A stretch of DNA of 64,000 nt from Levilactobacillus humaensis (GCF_024345185.1 NZ_BROB01000010.1:35615-99614); one strand, 5' to 3'; positions 48,029 to 57,332 are shown, counted from the first letter of the stretch. Notes: a model not told the origin generated them from the letters alone. Translations and numbers: made by a program.

Positions 48029-48949
48029 CTATCGTTGACTAAGATACTCAGAAATAATCCCTTCACGCACGCCGCTTTCAGAGAACACGACGCGATCGGA
48101 GTCTAACATCTGTAAGAGTGTCACCAGGGGAAGCATCCCCCCGATGATGATATCTGCCCGGTCTGGTTCCAATCCAGAGATCCGTTTCCGATCGACCAAG
48201 CCGCCTCGTAATAACCGTTCGAAGGTTTTTAAGACCTGATCGGTGGTGAGGCGATAACCGTGGATATTCTCCACGTGGAGAATCTTCTGTTGTTGCCGAT
48301 TCATACGCGCTAACGTTCGGTTAGCCCCACCCAGTAAAACAAGTGGTAGATGTTTGGCATCGTTTAGCCACCAAATATCTCGCAGACGTTCCCGCAGGAA
48401 AACCTGAGCGGAGAAGAGATCCACCGCCGTCACCCGGTCATCGAGCCGGAATTGTTCGGACAGATTGACCGCGCCAAAGGGCACACTGATCAGGTTGGCA
48501 TCGCGGCCGTCCTTCACGTGAACCAATTCGCAGCTCGCACCCCCGGTATCTAAAAGCAAACAATCCTTGACCTTGAGCCGGTTAACCGCCCCTAAGTAGT
48601 CATAATAGGCTTCCTGATCGCCAGAGAGAACCTCGAGTTGAATGTCCGTTGCCTCGGCTACCCGATCGAGAAAGTCCTTACGGTTACGGGCTTGGCGCAC
48701 GGCAGCCGTAGCAATACCCCGCACGATTAGATTGGGTAATTGTTCGTAGTAGGGCCGAAATGACCGCAGCGCTCTGATCGTCCGATCCATAGCGTTGGGC
48801 TGTAAAATCTTTTCGGGACCCATGCCTTCTGAAAGCCGGCTATCAACCTTGACACGATTCACTTCGCGATAGGTGCCATCTTCATGAAGTTCATTGACTG
48901 CCATGCGCACTGAATTCGATCCCAAATCAACAATGGCTAAATTTTGCAT
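48029..48949 (-). CDS. Exopolyphosphatase / Ppx-GppA phosphatase family protein
   Basis: 306 residues, the short form without the C-terminal HD domain. ASKHA phosphate loops: LAIVDLGSNSVRMAV and LLLDTGGASCELVHVKDG, then VPFGAVNLSEQF and GGANRTLARM. Acts on polyphosphate or pppGpp; which one cannot be told from sequence. 20 bases after trpS. Confidence 0.92.
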   Translation of the reverse strand: MQNLAIVDLGSNSVRMAVNELHEDGTYREVNRVKVDSRLSEGMGPEKILQPNAMDRTIRALRSFRPYYEQLPNLIVRGIATAAVRQARNRKDFLDRVAEATDIQLEVLSGDQEAYYDYLGAVNRLKVKDCLLLDTGGASCELVHVKDGRDANLISVPFGAVNLSEQFRLDDRVTAVDLFSAQVFLRERLRDIWWLNDAKHLPLVLLGGANRTLARMNRQQQKILHVENIHGYRLTTDQVLKTFERLLRGGLVDRKRISGLEPDRADIIIGGMLPLVTLLQMLDSDRVVFSESGVREGIISEYLSQR

Positions 48950-48969
48950 GGTCGTTCCTCCGTTTCAGT

Positions 48970-49989
48970 CTAACCGAAGTAATCAATCCCAATGGCATGA
49001 CGGACTTCGCGTAACGTCTGTGCAGCCACTTGGTTAGCGCGTTCGCTCCCCTGCTTCAAGATGTCGTAGACGGCATCTTCGTTAGCAGCGAATTGTTCCC
49101 GCCGTTCACGGATTGGCTTCAATTCGGCTTGAAGAACGTCATTCAAGTAGCGCTTGATCTTCACGTCACCGAGGCCACCGTGTTGGTACTGAGCCTTCAG
49201 GTCTGCAACGTGTTCCTTGTCCTGAGCGAAGATGTCCAGGTAGGTGAAGACCGTGTTGCCTTCGATATGACCCGGATCCTCGATGTGAATGTGTTCGGGA
49301 TCGGTGTACATCGACATCACTTTTTTCTGAATGTCATCGGCGCTGTCACCTAAGTAGATGGCGTTATCCAAGGACTTGCTCATCTTGGCATTGCCGTCTA
49401 AGCCAGGGATCCGCCCCTGACCCTTAGGTGGGAAGTAGCCTTCTGGTTCAACCAGAATATCTTCACCGTAAACATTGTTGAAGCTCCGCACAATTTCACG
49501 GGTTTGTTCCAACATGGGTTCTTGGTCTTCACCAACGGGCACGGTGTCGGCCTTGAAGGCGGTGATGTCGGCGGCTTGGCTCACTGGGTAGATGAAGAAT
49601 CCGGCGGGAACACTTTCACCAAAGGCCTTCTGTTTGATTTCATTCTTAACGGTTGGGTTCCGGTTCAAACGAGACACCGTGACCAGATTCAGGTAAGCCA
49701 TGGTCAGTTCGTTTAAGGCCGGGATCTGTGATTGCACCAAGATGGTGGACTTGGCTGGGTCAATGCCGACAGCTAAATAGTCCAAAGCCACTTGTAGGAG
49801 GCTGTGGCGAATCTTCTCTGGGTCACGCGCATTGTCCGTCAATGCCTGCATATCAGCAATCATGATGTAAGTCTCGTAATCGCCCGTATTCTGTAGGGCA
49901 ACTCGGTTGCGTAATGACCCCACGTAATGTCCAATATGTAATTTACCAGTTGGTCGGTCACCAGTTAAAATAACGTGCTTTTTATCCAT
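48970..49989 (-). CDS. trpS: Tryptophanyl-tRNA synthetase
   Basis: 339 residues from ATG 49989 with GGGAG 7 bases upstream; the 16 residues before it in frame are leader. HIGH motif [17 protein letters not shown] motif [10 protein letters not shown], and [14 protein letters not shown] for Trp recognition. First gene of a seven-gene operon controlled by a T-box. Confidence 0.97.
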   Translation of the reverse strand: MDKKHVILTGDRPTGKLHIGHYVGSLRNRVALQNTGDYETYIMIADMQALTDNARDPEKIRHSLLQVALDYLAVGIDPAKSTILVQSQIPALNELTMAYLNLVTVSRLNRNPTVKNEIKQKAFGESVPAGFFIYPVSQAADITAFKADTVPVGEDQEPMLEQTREIVRSFNNVYGEDILVEPEGYFPPKGQGRIPGLDGNAKMSKSLDNAIYLGDSADDIQKKVMSMYTDPEHIHIEDPGHIEGNTVFTYLDIFAQDKEHVADLKAQYQHGGLGDVKIKRYLNDVLQAELKPIRERREQFAANEDAVYDILKQGSERANQVAAQTLREVRHAIGIDYFG

Positions 49990-50002
49990 TAATGTTCTCC
50001 CT

Positions 50003-50226
50003 TTCTGAAAAAGCGCCCCATTGGAGTCGGACTCCAATAGGACGCTTACTGCGCGGTACCACCTAACTTGTGGTCAGTATTGACCACCACTTTCGTCGTT
50101 AACGGGGACCCCGCGATAATTAATTATCGGTTAAATGACTAAATCCCGATCCAATTCGCCCGTAAAACCGTTTCAGCACTAGCGGTTTCTCTCTGCGATG
50201 AGGCTACTCCTATCGCGATTTCTATT
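50003..50226 (-). promoter_or_regulatory. T-box riboswitch, tryptophan
   Basis: The minus strand carries the T-box sequence AGGTGGTACCGCG (about 50052-50065), a 5' stem I region with the AGAGAG-like bulge, and a candidate specifier UGG in GAATTGGATC. The terminator hairpin AGCGTCCTATTGGAGTC/GACTCCAATGGGGCGCT with T-tail is at 50008-50047. Uncharged tRNA-Trp would favour antitermination and trpS expression. Confidence 0.92.
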
Positions 50227-50231
50227 CCTTT

Positions 50232-50260
50232 ATTTTAGTGGTTTTCCATGGGAAAGTAAA
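50232..50260 (-). promoter_or_regulatory. Promoter of the trpS T-box operon
   Basis: TTTACT, 17-base spacer, TAAAAT on the minus strand, just upstream of the T-box leader. Confidence 0.65.
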
Positions 50261-50340
50261 CCGTTGCCCCTCACAAAGATTTTGATATTAGCCGTTGGCG
50301 TCAAGGCCCGTCATCCCTAGCCTTTGCGCACTCGCTTTAA

Positions 50341-50369
50341 TTGACATTCCCGCTTAAAATGACTAAACT
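50341..50369 (+). promoter_or_regulatory. Promoter of helD
   Basis: TTGACA (50341-50346), 17 bases, TAAACT (50364-50369), 38 bases before the start codon. Confidence 0.8.
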
Positions 50370-50407
50370 TGTAAAGCAATTTAGCCTAGTCAAAGGAGGC
50401 GGTCAAT

Positions 50408-52714
50408 TTGACCACCAGTGAGGAATCACAAGAACAGCGGCGAGTCGATCACGTTGCAGGCCGGATTGGCGCCCGCATCGAGAAGACCGAAGCCGACTAT
50501 ACGGCAGCTCACCAAGAGCTCCGCAACGTGCTGAAGAATTACAGCGAAAACACGTCGGTTAACTGGTTTGAAGTCGATGACCGAATCGAAACCAGTGCCG
50601 AACTGCAGCAACAACGGGCCTTGGTCTCCCGGCTAACTGAAAATCAGAACATCATTCAAGACCAATTAGATACCTTTAAAGAACTCCAGCGGTCGCCTTA
50701 CTTTGGCCGCATTGACATCCAGGATCCGGATGAACCCACACCGGAATCTTTGTACATCGGGACAGCCTCATTCGTCGATGACGACCAGAACTTCCTGGTT
50801 TACGACTGGCGGGCCCCAATTTCTAGTATCTACTATAACGGCGTTCTCGGTCAGGTGGCCTATGACACCCCGGCCGGTGAACAGCACACTGATCTGCTAA
50901 AGAAACGGCAATTTCTGATTCAAGATGGGCACATTGAGAACATGTTTGACACCAACGAAACCGTTGGGGACGAGATGCTCCAACATGCCCTAGGTGAACA
51001 AAACGATGCCACCATGCAGAACATCGTGGCCACCATTCAACGTGAACAAAATGACATTATCCGCGATACTACCAGTGATCTCTTGGTGGTCCAAGGGGTC
51101 GCCGGTTCCGGTAAAACCTCTGCCATCTTACAACGGATTGCCTTTCTGCTCTATCACAGTCGGCGGGACCTCGAGGCCGATCAGATCGTGCTCTTCTCTC
51201 CCAACCGACTGTTCAGTCACTATATCAGTGACGTTCTCCCTAGCTTGGGAGAACGCAACATGCGTCAGGTTACCCTGGCCGAGTTTCTCACGCAACGGTT
51301 CCAAGGACTGACAGTCCAAACGCAATTTGACCGTTACGAGGATGACCAGACGCAGCCGATTAACCGCCACCTGCGGGCATTTCAAGAGAGCGCGGCCATG
51401 ATGACTGCGATCCATGATTACTGTTTGAAGAGTTCGCCAGCAACCCTGCGTTTCACCGATATTCGTTTCGACGGTCGGGTCTTCTTCAGTAAGGAAGAAA
51501 TCCGTGACATCTACGACAGCCTGCCGAATGCCGCTGCGCCCGCCGACCGGTTCCTCCGCACCAAGAATGCCCTGGAAAAACGACTGAAACACCGAATTGC
51601 CACGGAAGCTCAGTCCGATTGGGTCCGTGACGAGATCGACCAACTCAGTGACGAGGACTACCACAACCTGTTGGGGGCCAAGCACCTCGGCCAATTTGAA
51701 CAGTTGGACGATGAGATTGACTTCATCGCCAGAGAAATCGTGCGCCGGCGCTTGCGTCAGGTCGACGATGCCATCTACAACGGCTACTTTCTCGATGTAT
51801 ACAGCCAGTACACCGACTTTCTCAGCCACTGTCCGTTACCGGAAAATGTGACGGCTGAAGAGTGGCAGAACGTCATTGCCACCTACCAACACGATATCGA
51901 ATTTCACCGGCTGGCGTTGACGGATGCCGCCCCACTCCTCTATCTCCGTGATCTCCTGATCGGCGGCGGTGCGAACCACCGGATGCAGCACCTGTTTGTC
52001 GATGAGATGCAGGACTATTCAATGGCGCAACTCATTTACCTGCAACACGCCTTCCCGCGGGCTAAATTAACCCTGCTGGGTGACAGTGAACAGGCGCTCT
52101 TCAAGGCCGTTGAGTCACCCGAGAGCATCTTAAAGAAACTGGATGCTGCCTTGAATGTCAAACGGTCACGTTTGATTACGCTCCGTCGGTCCTATCGGTC
52201 GACGTATCCCATCACCACGTTTGCCAAGGCGCTTCTGCCCGATGGCGATCAGATCGAGGCCTTCAATCGACCCGGTGATCTGCCTCGCGTCGTCATTCGT
52301 TACGATGAAGAGGCAGCTTTCAAGGCCTTGGCTCACGAAGTCACGACTGAATTGGCAACGAATGGCACCGTAGCTATTCTAACCAAGAGTGCCGGTGAAG
52401 CCCGCCACGTCTATCAGGAGCTCCACCGCGACTTCGACCTGAGCCTGCTGACGGACAACGACCTCTCGCTCCCTAAAGGACTGGTCGTCCTGCCCATCTA
52501 CCTGGCCAAGGGACTCGAGTTCGATAGCGTGATCGCCTACAACGTTTCCGCCGAGAACTACCCGGATGACCAAATGGCCGGGACCCTCTACACGATTGCG
52601 ACTCGGGCCATGCATCACCTGACCCTGCTTAGCATCGGTGCGGTCTCGCCGTTAATTGCCTCGGGGAAGATTCCACAGGCGGATTTGACGATTGAACATG
52701 AATTTCAGAATTAA
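50408..52714 (+). CDS. helD: HelD-like superfamily 1 helicase (RNA polymerase recycling factor)
   Basis: 768 residues with a TTG start and GGAGG 8 bases upstream. The N-terminal coiled-coil arm is at about 10-95 (EKTEADYTAAHQELRNVLKN, QQQRALVSRLTENQNIIQDQ). Walker A VVQGVAGSGKTSAILQRIAFLLY, Walker B VDEMQDYSMAQL, motif III LLGDSEQALF, and motifs IV-VI LRRSYRST, LAKGLEFDSVI and IATRAMHHL. HelD removes stalled RNA polymerase in Gram-positives. It has its own promoter and is not in an operon with the next gene. Confidence 0.92.
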   Translation: MTTSEESQEQRRVDHVAGRIGARIEKTEADYTAAHQELRNVLKNYSENTSVNWFEVDDRIETSAELQQQRALVSRLTENQNIIQDQLDTFKELQRSPYFGRIDIQDPDEPTPESLYIGTASFVDDDQNFLVYDWRAPISSIYYNGVLGQVAYDTPAGEQHTDLLKKRQFLIQDGHIENMFDTNETVGDEMLQHALGEQNDATMQNIVATIQREQNDIIRDTTSDLLVVQGVAGSGKTSAILQRIAFLLYHSRRDLEADQIVLFSPNRLFSHYISDVLPSLGERNMRQVTLAEFLTQRFQGLTVQTQFDRYEDDQTQPINRHLRAFQESAAMMTAIHDYCLKSSPATLRFTDIRFDGRVFFSKEEIRDIYDSLPNAAAPADRFLRTKNALEKRLKHRIATEAQSDWVRDEIDQLSDEDYHNLLGAKHLGQFEQLDDEIDFIAREIVRRRLRQVDDAIYNGYFLDVYSQYTDFLSHCPLPENVTAEEWQNVIATYQHDIEFHRLALTDAAPLLYLRDLLIGGGANHRMQHLFVDEMQDYSMAQLIYLQHAFPRAKLTLLGDSEQALFKAVESPESILKKLDAALNVKRSRLITLRRSYRSTYPITTFAKALLPDGDQIEAFNRPGDLPRVVIRYDEEAAFKALAHEVTTELATNGTVAILTKSAGEARHVYQELHRDFDLSLLTDNDLSLPKGLVVLPIYLAKGLEFDSVIAYNVSAENYPDDQMAGTLYTIATRAMHHLTLLSIGAVSPLIASGKIPQADLTIEHEFQN

Positions 52715-52892
52715 CTTGAACTTTGAGGAATGCGGCGGTTGTCGTATTTCTCTTTTTTTGACACCAAATTTATATTGACGAAGAGTATGCCAGATGGCAG
52801 GTGGTTCCGCTTAACTCGCCTTCTGACACACTCTTTGACATTGACCTCTGAAAACCAAAAGTGCAAACTACATTTAGGGGAGATGACATCTC

Positions 52893-53255
52893 ATGCATTC
52901 TTTTTCAAAATGGCGACCGTGGATCGCGATTATCACAGCTTGTATAACCGTCGGTGGACCACTGGCGGTCGTGATCAATGGGTACATTTTAATGGCCCAA
53001 AATGATGTGGATCATCCAGACGTTTTGGTTCTCTTCGGTATCCTCGTTTGGGGCATTGTTGGCCTGATCGGGGTCATTGCTTATGGGATTCCCTGCCACC
53101 GTGTGGGGTGGCAGGGGCTAAGTCGCTTGCAACGCATCCTATTCTCAATCTACGGGGTCATCTTCATCATTGGCCTCTTGATCTGGTTGGGATTTTTGGG
53201 CATTGTTCCTTACGACTGGGTCGACTGGATTGTCTATGGTCGAATCGGTTACTAG
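52893..53255 (+). CDS. Small multi-pass membrane protein of unknown function
   Basis: 120 residues, three hydrophobic helices (about 9-34, 44-65, 85-108). GGGGAG is 10 bases before ATG. Family not recognised. It lies 178 bases after helD and is followed by a strong terminator, so it is probably a separate unit. Confidence 0.7.
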   Translation: MHSFSKWRPWIAIITACITVGGPLAVVINGYILMAQNDVDHPDVLVLFGILVWGIVGLIGVIAYGIPCHRVGWQGLSRLQRILFSIYGVIFIIGLLIWLGFLGIVPYDWVDWIVYGRIGY

Positions 53256-53263
53256 TGCAATTT

Positions 53264-53302
53264 AAAAGGAGATTGACCTTTATTGGTCAACCTCCCTTTT
53301 TT
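53264..53302. terminator. Bidirectional terminator
   Basis: AAAAGGAGATTGACC pairs with GGTCAACCTCCCTTTT; serves the small membrane protein and the convergent secreted protein. Confidence 0.88.
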
Positions 53303-53305
53303 CTG

Positions 53306-53767
53306 TTAATACAGGCCCTTAGGCGCCTTCGTCGTTCTAAATGACGCGTGCCGACCGTAGTCATGGTATCCCTTCGAGAAATGCAGGTGCTTAGCGGTAA
53401 CACGAATTTTATAGGTCATGCGTTGTCCCGCAAAGGCTACCGTACTGCCCTTAGGTGAATATTGAATACCTGTTAACCGATAAATATGATGGCCAAGTGC
53501 CTGATATTTCAGGTTCTTTAGACCATAGCCCGGTAACCGGTAGTACTTGTGCGACGCATTGTCATACCCAAACATATTCCCCGAACTCCGATGCTTGGTA
53601 TAAGTGATATACGCCTTGTTATCCCCGTTGCCATTGTGAAACCAGGTCCGCCGTAAAACTTTCGGTGTTCCTTGATGCCACGTGTTCGCCTGAGCCGTCG
53701 CGTAGTCGGTCATCCCCATGCCGAATGCAACGACAGCCAGTCCAATCATAAAGCGCGATGTTTTCAA
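53306..53767 (-). CDS. Small secreted protein of unknown function
   Basis: 153 residues with a TTG start and GGAGG 8 bases upstream. Signal peptide MKTSRFMIGLAVVAFGMG cleaved near AQA-NTW. The mature part is basic and aromatic (RRTWFHNGNGDNKAYITYTKHRSSG, YRLPGYGLKNLKY), like other short secreted lactobacillal proteins with no known domain. Confidence 0.7.
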   Translation of the reverse strand: MKTSRFMIGLAVVAFGMGMTDYATAQANTWHQGTPKVLRRTWFHNGNGDNKAYITYTKHRSSGNMFGYDNASHKYYRLPGYGLKNLKYQALGHHIYRLTGIQYSPKGSTVAFAGQRMTYKIRVTAKHLHFSKGYHDYGRHASFRTTKAPKGLY

Positions 53768-53863
53768 GTGCTGTTCCTCCCCTAAACCGTTCTGCTCATG
53801 TACTCTTTCAATTTACACGGGCGACCCCTAAAAAGCAAGAACTCTTTTATTCACAAGCGGAGA

Positions 53864-53974
53864 GTGCGACAAAAGGCGGTTAGTCAATGAGCATTAACGT
53901 CGATAGACGGATAATCCTGGTCTTGGATTATTTGTCTATCGGGGGTAAGCGGAGTTGACTGCCTTCTGTCGCAC
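53864..53974. repeat. Palindromic element D, two nested inverted repeats
   Basis: GTGCGACAAAAGGCGGTTAGTCAA pairs, with a few mismatches, with TTGACTGCCTTCTGTCGCAC. Inside it, CGATAGACGGATAATCC pairs with GGATTATTTGTCTATCG around TGGTCTT. It shares no termini or core with subfamilies A-C. It lies after the secreted protein gene, outside coding regions. Confidence 0.8.
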
Positions 53975-54000
53975 GTTTCGACTACAGATGTTCGGACCGC

Positions 54001-54032
54001 AAAAAGTGCCTGAGGCTTCTGTCTCAGACACT
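54001..54032 (-). terminator. Probable terminator of the antiporter transcript
   Basis: AGTGTCTGAG pairs with CTCAGGCACT, then TTTTT on the minus strand. About 320 bases after the antiporter stop, so repeat A4 would lie in the 3' untranslated region. Confidence 0.65.
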
Positions 54033-54157
54033 CCTGCTAATTAAAATTTGAAAACAGTCGTCAAACAATTCAAGTTATCATGCTCAAATTCCACGAGTAC
54101 GGCCATAACTGACAGCTAAAGTCTCACACTTTCCTACATAAGCAAGAAAAACTCACG

Positions 54158-54344
54158 TAGCCGGAGGAGGCCAGGGATGGAGCCGGCCGTGGCGGTGGTG
54201 TTAACTGGCTGGTTTTGCCAGTTTACAGCACGGGCGACTTTGAAGACCCGCGTTTCTGGCGGGGCTTCAAAGCGAGCGAGAAGCCCGAGCCCCAGGCTGA
54301 AGCGTCCCCACAGCAAGCGGAATCCCTGGCAGCCGCAGGCGGCC
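54158..54344 (+). repeat. Structured repeat, subfamily A (copy A4)
   Basis: P2 reads GGTGTTAACTGGC / GCCAGTTTACAGC, different on both arms from A1-A3. Basal stem GCCAGGGAT/ATCCCTGGC intact. It ends 10 bases from the antiporter stop codon. Confidence 0.9.
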
Positions 54345-54354
54345 TTCTTAAATT

Positions 54355-55536
54355 TTAAATAGCCTGTTCCGGAGCCCCTTGAGGCATCCGTTTCAAAGCT
54401 TGCTTCAACAGGAGTGGCGCCACAACCGTGGCCAAGACAATGACCAGAATCATCACGGAGTAATTGGCATCCCCGAGTAATCCGGCCTGATGCCCAATCT
54501 GGGCGGTAATCAACCCCATTTCACCTCGGGCAATCATCCCGGTACCGATGACCGTGCTACTGGACCAGGAGAAGTGACAGAGCCGAGCCCCGAGGCCACA
54601 GCCGATGAGCTTCGTGAGACAAGCCAACACCGTGAGACCTAGGATAATCCCAACCTTTTCGCCCACGTGATCCAGCGTCATATTTAACCCGACACTGACA
54701 AAGAATACCGGAATAAAAATAGCATTCCCCAGCGGTTCAACATGGTCGGCCAACACTTCCCGATAGGGCGTGTGGGCCACGGCGATACCGGCAAAGAAGG
54801 CCCCGATAGCCCCGCTCAAGCCGACAAGGTTCGCTAACCAAGCCATGCCTAAACAAATCACCATCGACATAATTGTCACACTAGAAGCCATGACTAGCCG
54901 TTCACTCAGGTGCATCAGGTATGGGGCTACCCATTTGACCAGGACGTAGGTGCCGCCGAAAAAGGCGACCTGTTCCAATAAGACAATAGCCAAGGCCGGT
55001 TGCGACCCCGCGGCCTCAATCCCCTGACTGGCCAACAGGCTAATCATCAGGGAAAGTAACACGACGCCCATGATATCATCGGCGACGGCGGCTCCCAGAA
55101 TCGTGGCCCCCTCCCGCGTAGTCAGCGCGTGATATTCCTTGAGCACAGCCACGGAAATCGAAACCGAGGTCGCCGAAAAAATCACGCCAATGAAGAGTGA
55201 CTCGAGGCCAGTGAAGCCCCACCACCATGAGGCAAGACCCATCACCGAAATCGGTAGAATCACACCCAGGGTGGCCACAATAATTGCCGGACGCAGGTAT
55301 TTCATCAGGAGTTGAAGATTACTCTCGAGGCCTCCCAGAAACATTAGGATCACGACGCCAATATCGGAAAATAAGTTAACGAGACTGTTCAATTGCACCC
55401 AGTTGAGCAGTGCAGGGCCAATGATGATCCCGATCAAAAGTTCCCCGATCACAGCCGGGACCCCTAAGCGGTTGGCAAAGTTTCCCGCCAACGTGGTTAA
55501 CACCAAAATCAAACACAACGTTCCCAAAAAAGCCAT
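54355..55536 (-). CDS. CPA2-type cation:proton antiporter
   Basis: 393 residues, about 12 membrane helices, NapA/GerN/KefB type. Features: NRLGVPAVIGELLIGIIIGPALL, LMFLGGLESNL, GAAVADDIMGVVLLSLM with the Asp-Asp ion pair, GAIGAFFAGIAVAHT, IPVFFVSVGLNM. No regulatory TrkA domain. Probably Na+/H+ or K+/H+ exchange for pH and salt balance. GAGGG upstream of ATG. Single gene. Confidence 0.9.
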   Translation of the reverse strand: MAFLGTLCLILVLTTLAGNFANRLGVPAVIGELLIGIIIGPALLNWVQLNSLVNLFSDIGVVILMFLGGLESNLQLLMKYLRPAIIVATLGVILPISVMGLASWWWGFTGLESLFIGVIFSATSVSISVAVLKEYHALTTREGATILGAAVADDIMGVVLLSLMISLLASQGIEAAGSQPALAIVLLEQVAFFGGTYVLVKWVAPYLMHLSERLVMASSVTIMSMVICLGMAWLANLVGLSGAIGAFFAGIAVAHTPYREVLADHVEPLGNAIFIPVFFVSVGLNMTLDHVGEKVGIILGLTVLACLTKLIGCGLGARLCHFSWSSSTVIGTGMIARGEMGLITAQIGHQAGLLGDANYSVMILVIVLATVVAPLLLKQALKRMPQGAPEQAI

Positions 55537-55741
55537 GCCAATCCCTCTCTCTAAATTCTAATTTAAGTTCCATGATACGCCACTTCTCAGAGAGACAAAA
55601 GACACAACTTCACATTCATCAGTCATGACGACTAATCCTTCTAATAATCGTTCATCCCCTTGACGCCCCCCCGAAAATGGGGATACTAAAGTCATAGTCG
55701 TTCGATCAAACGGCTGATTCAGGGGAAGGGTGGCGACAGCG

Positions 55742-56017
55742 ATGTCGAAAATTTTACAGCCCACGTTCGGTGGGGGTTTGAAGATGGGGATGCTTGATTT
55801 CTTCGTGTTCCTATTTGGGGCAGTAACCTTGATTTTGAACCTATCAGATCAGACCAATCATCTCATCTGGGGTGGCGTATTCGTGGTATTCGCGCTATCC
55901 ACTCTGTTCACCGTGTTGGGTCTCTGGCGCGGTAAACTCTACCATGATTTTGAAATCTTCTCGGTATTGATTTTGCAGATCGTGTTTACTGGCTTGCTGT
56001 TAAACTTTTTACTTTAG
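55742..56017 (+). CDS. Small membrane protein, paralogue 1
   Basis: 91 residues from ATG 55742 (MSKILQPTFGGGLKMGMLDFF); an in-frame GTG four codons earlier overlaps the AGGGGAAGG site. Three hydrophobic helices with a RGKLYHDFE loop between the second and third. It aligns without gaps to the next gene, so the two arose by duplication. Function unknown. Confidence 0.75.
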   Translation: MSKILQPTFGGGLKMGMLDFFVFLFGAVTLILNLSDQTNHLIWGGVFVVFALSTLFTVLGLWRGKLYHDFEIFSVLILQIVFTGLLLNFLL

Positions 56018-56028
56018 ACACCACGACT

Positions 56029-56063
56029 GAGAACCGGTTCTAGTGACTGGTTCTCATTTTGTT
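56029..56063 (+). terminator. Terminator of paralogue 1
   Basis: GAGAACC pairs with GGTTCTC, followed by ATTTTGTTT. Confidence 0.75.
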
Positions 56064-56108
56064 TACCTTGTGGGACGATTTGTGACCCACAGAACCGAAT
56101 TTTAGCCT

Positions 56109-56133
56109 AAATAGGTAATCTTTTTACCTATTT
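56109..56133. promoter_or_regulatory. Perfect 10-bp inverted repeat upstream of paralogue 2 promoter
   Basis: AAATAGGTAA-TCTTT-TTACCTATTT, 23 bases before the -35 of the next gene. It may be an operator, or a weak second terminator. Confidence 0.6.
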
Positions 56134-56155
56134 TCAAACAGCCGAGTGTCCCCAT

Positions 56156-56184
56156 TTGACGGCATTTCAGTTTGGGCTTATCAT
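56156..56184 (+). promoter_or_regulatory. Promoter of paralogue 2
   Basis: TTGACG, 17-base spacer, TATCAT, about 130 bases before the coding region. Confidence 0.6.
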
Positions 56185-56314
56185 ATAAGTATAGGTTGTT
56201 ACATGTGCGTAACTTTTAAGTTATGGACAACCATCCTGAACTAATTTGAGAAGGAAATCGAGAGTTAATTCGGGCTCACTGTCATATTTTTTATGGAAAA
56301 GGAAAGTGGATACA

Positions 56315-56590
56315 TTGTCAAAACTCTTACGGCCTACGCTTAGCGATATTCTCAAGGTGGGCATGGTTGATTTCTACGCATTCTTGCTTGTTGCGGTTGC
56401 TCTTTTAATGGGGTTACCCGACGGAACCAGCCGGCTACTATGGAGTATTCTTCTGGCAATTTTCATTATTTCTGATGCCTTTACCCTCACTGGCTTTGCA
56501 CGTGAGCGGCTCTATCGTGAATTCGAAGGTATCTCAGCTTTATTCTTACAGCTGGCATTCACGGGCATCATCATCAACGTCTTACTCTAA
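56315..56590 (+). CDS. Small membrane protein, paralogue 2
   Basis: 91 residues from a TTG at 56315 with GGAAAG upstream; chosen because LSKLLRPTLSDILKVGMVDFY then aligns from the first residue with paralogue 1. A longer frame upstream is not supported. Three helices, with RERLYREFE in the conserved loop and the same FTGxxxNxLL end. It has its own promoter and an inverted repeat that paralogue 1 lacks, so the copies may be controlled differently. Confidence 0.72.
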   Translation: MSKLLRPTLSDILKVGMVDFYAFLLVAVALLMGLPDGTSRLLWSILLAIFIISDAFTLTGFARERLYREFEGISALFLQLAFTGIIINVLL

Positions 56591-56600
56591 TAAACGTTAC

Positions 56601-56636
56601 AAAAGGCGTACGGGCTTTCGATCCGTACGCCTTTTA
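56601..56636. terminator. Bidirectional terminator
   Basis: AAAAGGCGTACGG pairs with CCGTACGCCTTTT, between convergent genes. Confidence 0.92.
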
Positions 56637-56648
56637 CATTGCCAAAAT

Positions 56649-56921
56649 TCAGAGAGCCAAAGCCAGAATCGCACCGCCCACAACCACACCCGTCAACAGG
56701 AAGATCATGTCAATGCGTAGGCTGGTATCCACCTTTTCCAACGCCGTTGTCGCGTAGATCGACAAGGCAAAGAGTCCTAGGCCCAAGGCGATCGACAGAT
56801 AGAACTTCAGGTTCGTGCCGTGAATAATAACGCCATAGCCCCATAATCGAATGGCTAAAACGAGAATTGCTGCCGCTATCGCGGTCATAATCGAATAGAC
56901 AAAGTGCCGTTGTGCATCCAT
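56649..56921 (-). CDS. Small membrane protein of unknown function
   Basis: 90 residues from ATG 56921 (MDAQRHFVYSIM) with GGGGAAG upstream. Three hydrophobic helices (FVYSIMTAIAAAILVLAIRLW; FYLSIALGLGLFALSIYATT; MIFLLTGVVVGGAILALAL). Family not recognised. Single-gene unit ending at the shared terminator. Confidence 0.7.
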   Translation of the reverse strand: MDAQRHFVYSIMTAIAAAILVLAIRLWGYGVIIHGTNLKFYLSIALGLGLFALSIYATTALEKVDTSLRIDMIFLLTGVVVGGAILALAL

Positions 56922-57060
56922 GATCTTCCCCACCCTTTCCTCAGGTCACCGCAAGACACGCCTCTTGAGTTGCAATGAGTGTAGCACGGGGGCCATGAGA
57001 CGGCTGGCCTTGGCAACCCAAACCGGTTGGTTCGGACTTTAACCGAAACTACTGGTAAAG

Positions 57061-57097
57061 GGCCGCCTGCGGCTGCCAGGGATTACGCCTCCGGCTA
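57061..57097 (-). repeat. Collapsed remnant of subfamily A (A5)
   Basis: 37 bases that join the two ends of an A element: TAGCCGGAGG.. directly followed by ..ATCCCTGGCAGCCGCAGGCGGCC on the minus strand, with the roughly 150 internal bases missing. Confidence 0.85.
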
Positions 57098-57261
57098 AGA
57101 TCGATATTTACCATAACTTGGGTGAATTTCAAATCCATCAAAGCTCATAAGCTTATCCCTAACAAATTGTGTGTTACCGGTGGTCATGATTGCCTTTGTA
57201 CCTATTAATTTCGGAATTCCAACAACCATCGCTTACATAAACCTAAGTCCCAAAACCAAAG

Positions 57262-57300
57262 AAAATCATCAGCGATCCCTTTCGATCGCTGATGATTTTT
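57262..57300 (-). terminator. Terminator of the flavoprotein gene
   Basis: AAATCATCAGCGATC pairs with GATCGCTGATGATTT; T-rich on both strands. Confidence 0.92.
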
Positions 57301-57332
57301 GCTTTTTCAATAGAATTTAAACCTCATATTTT

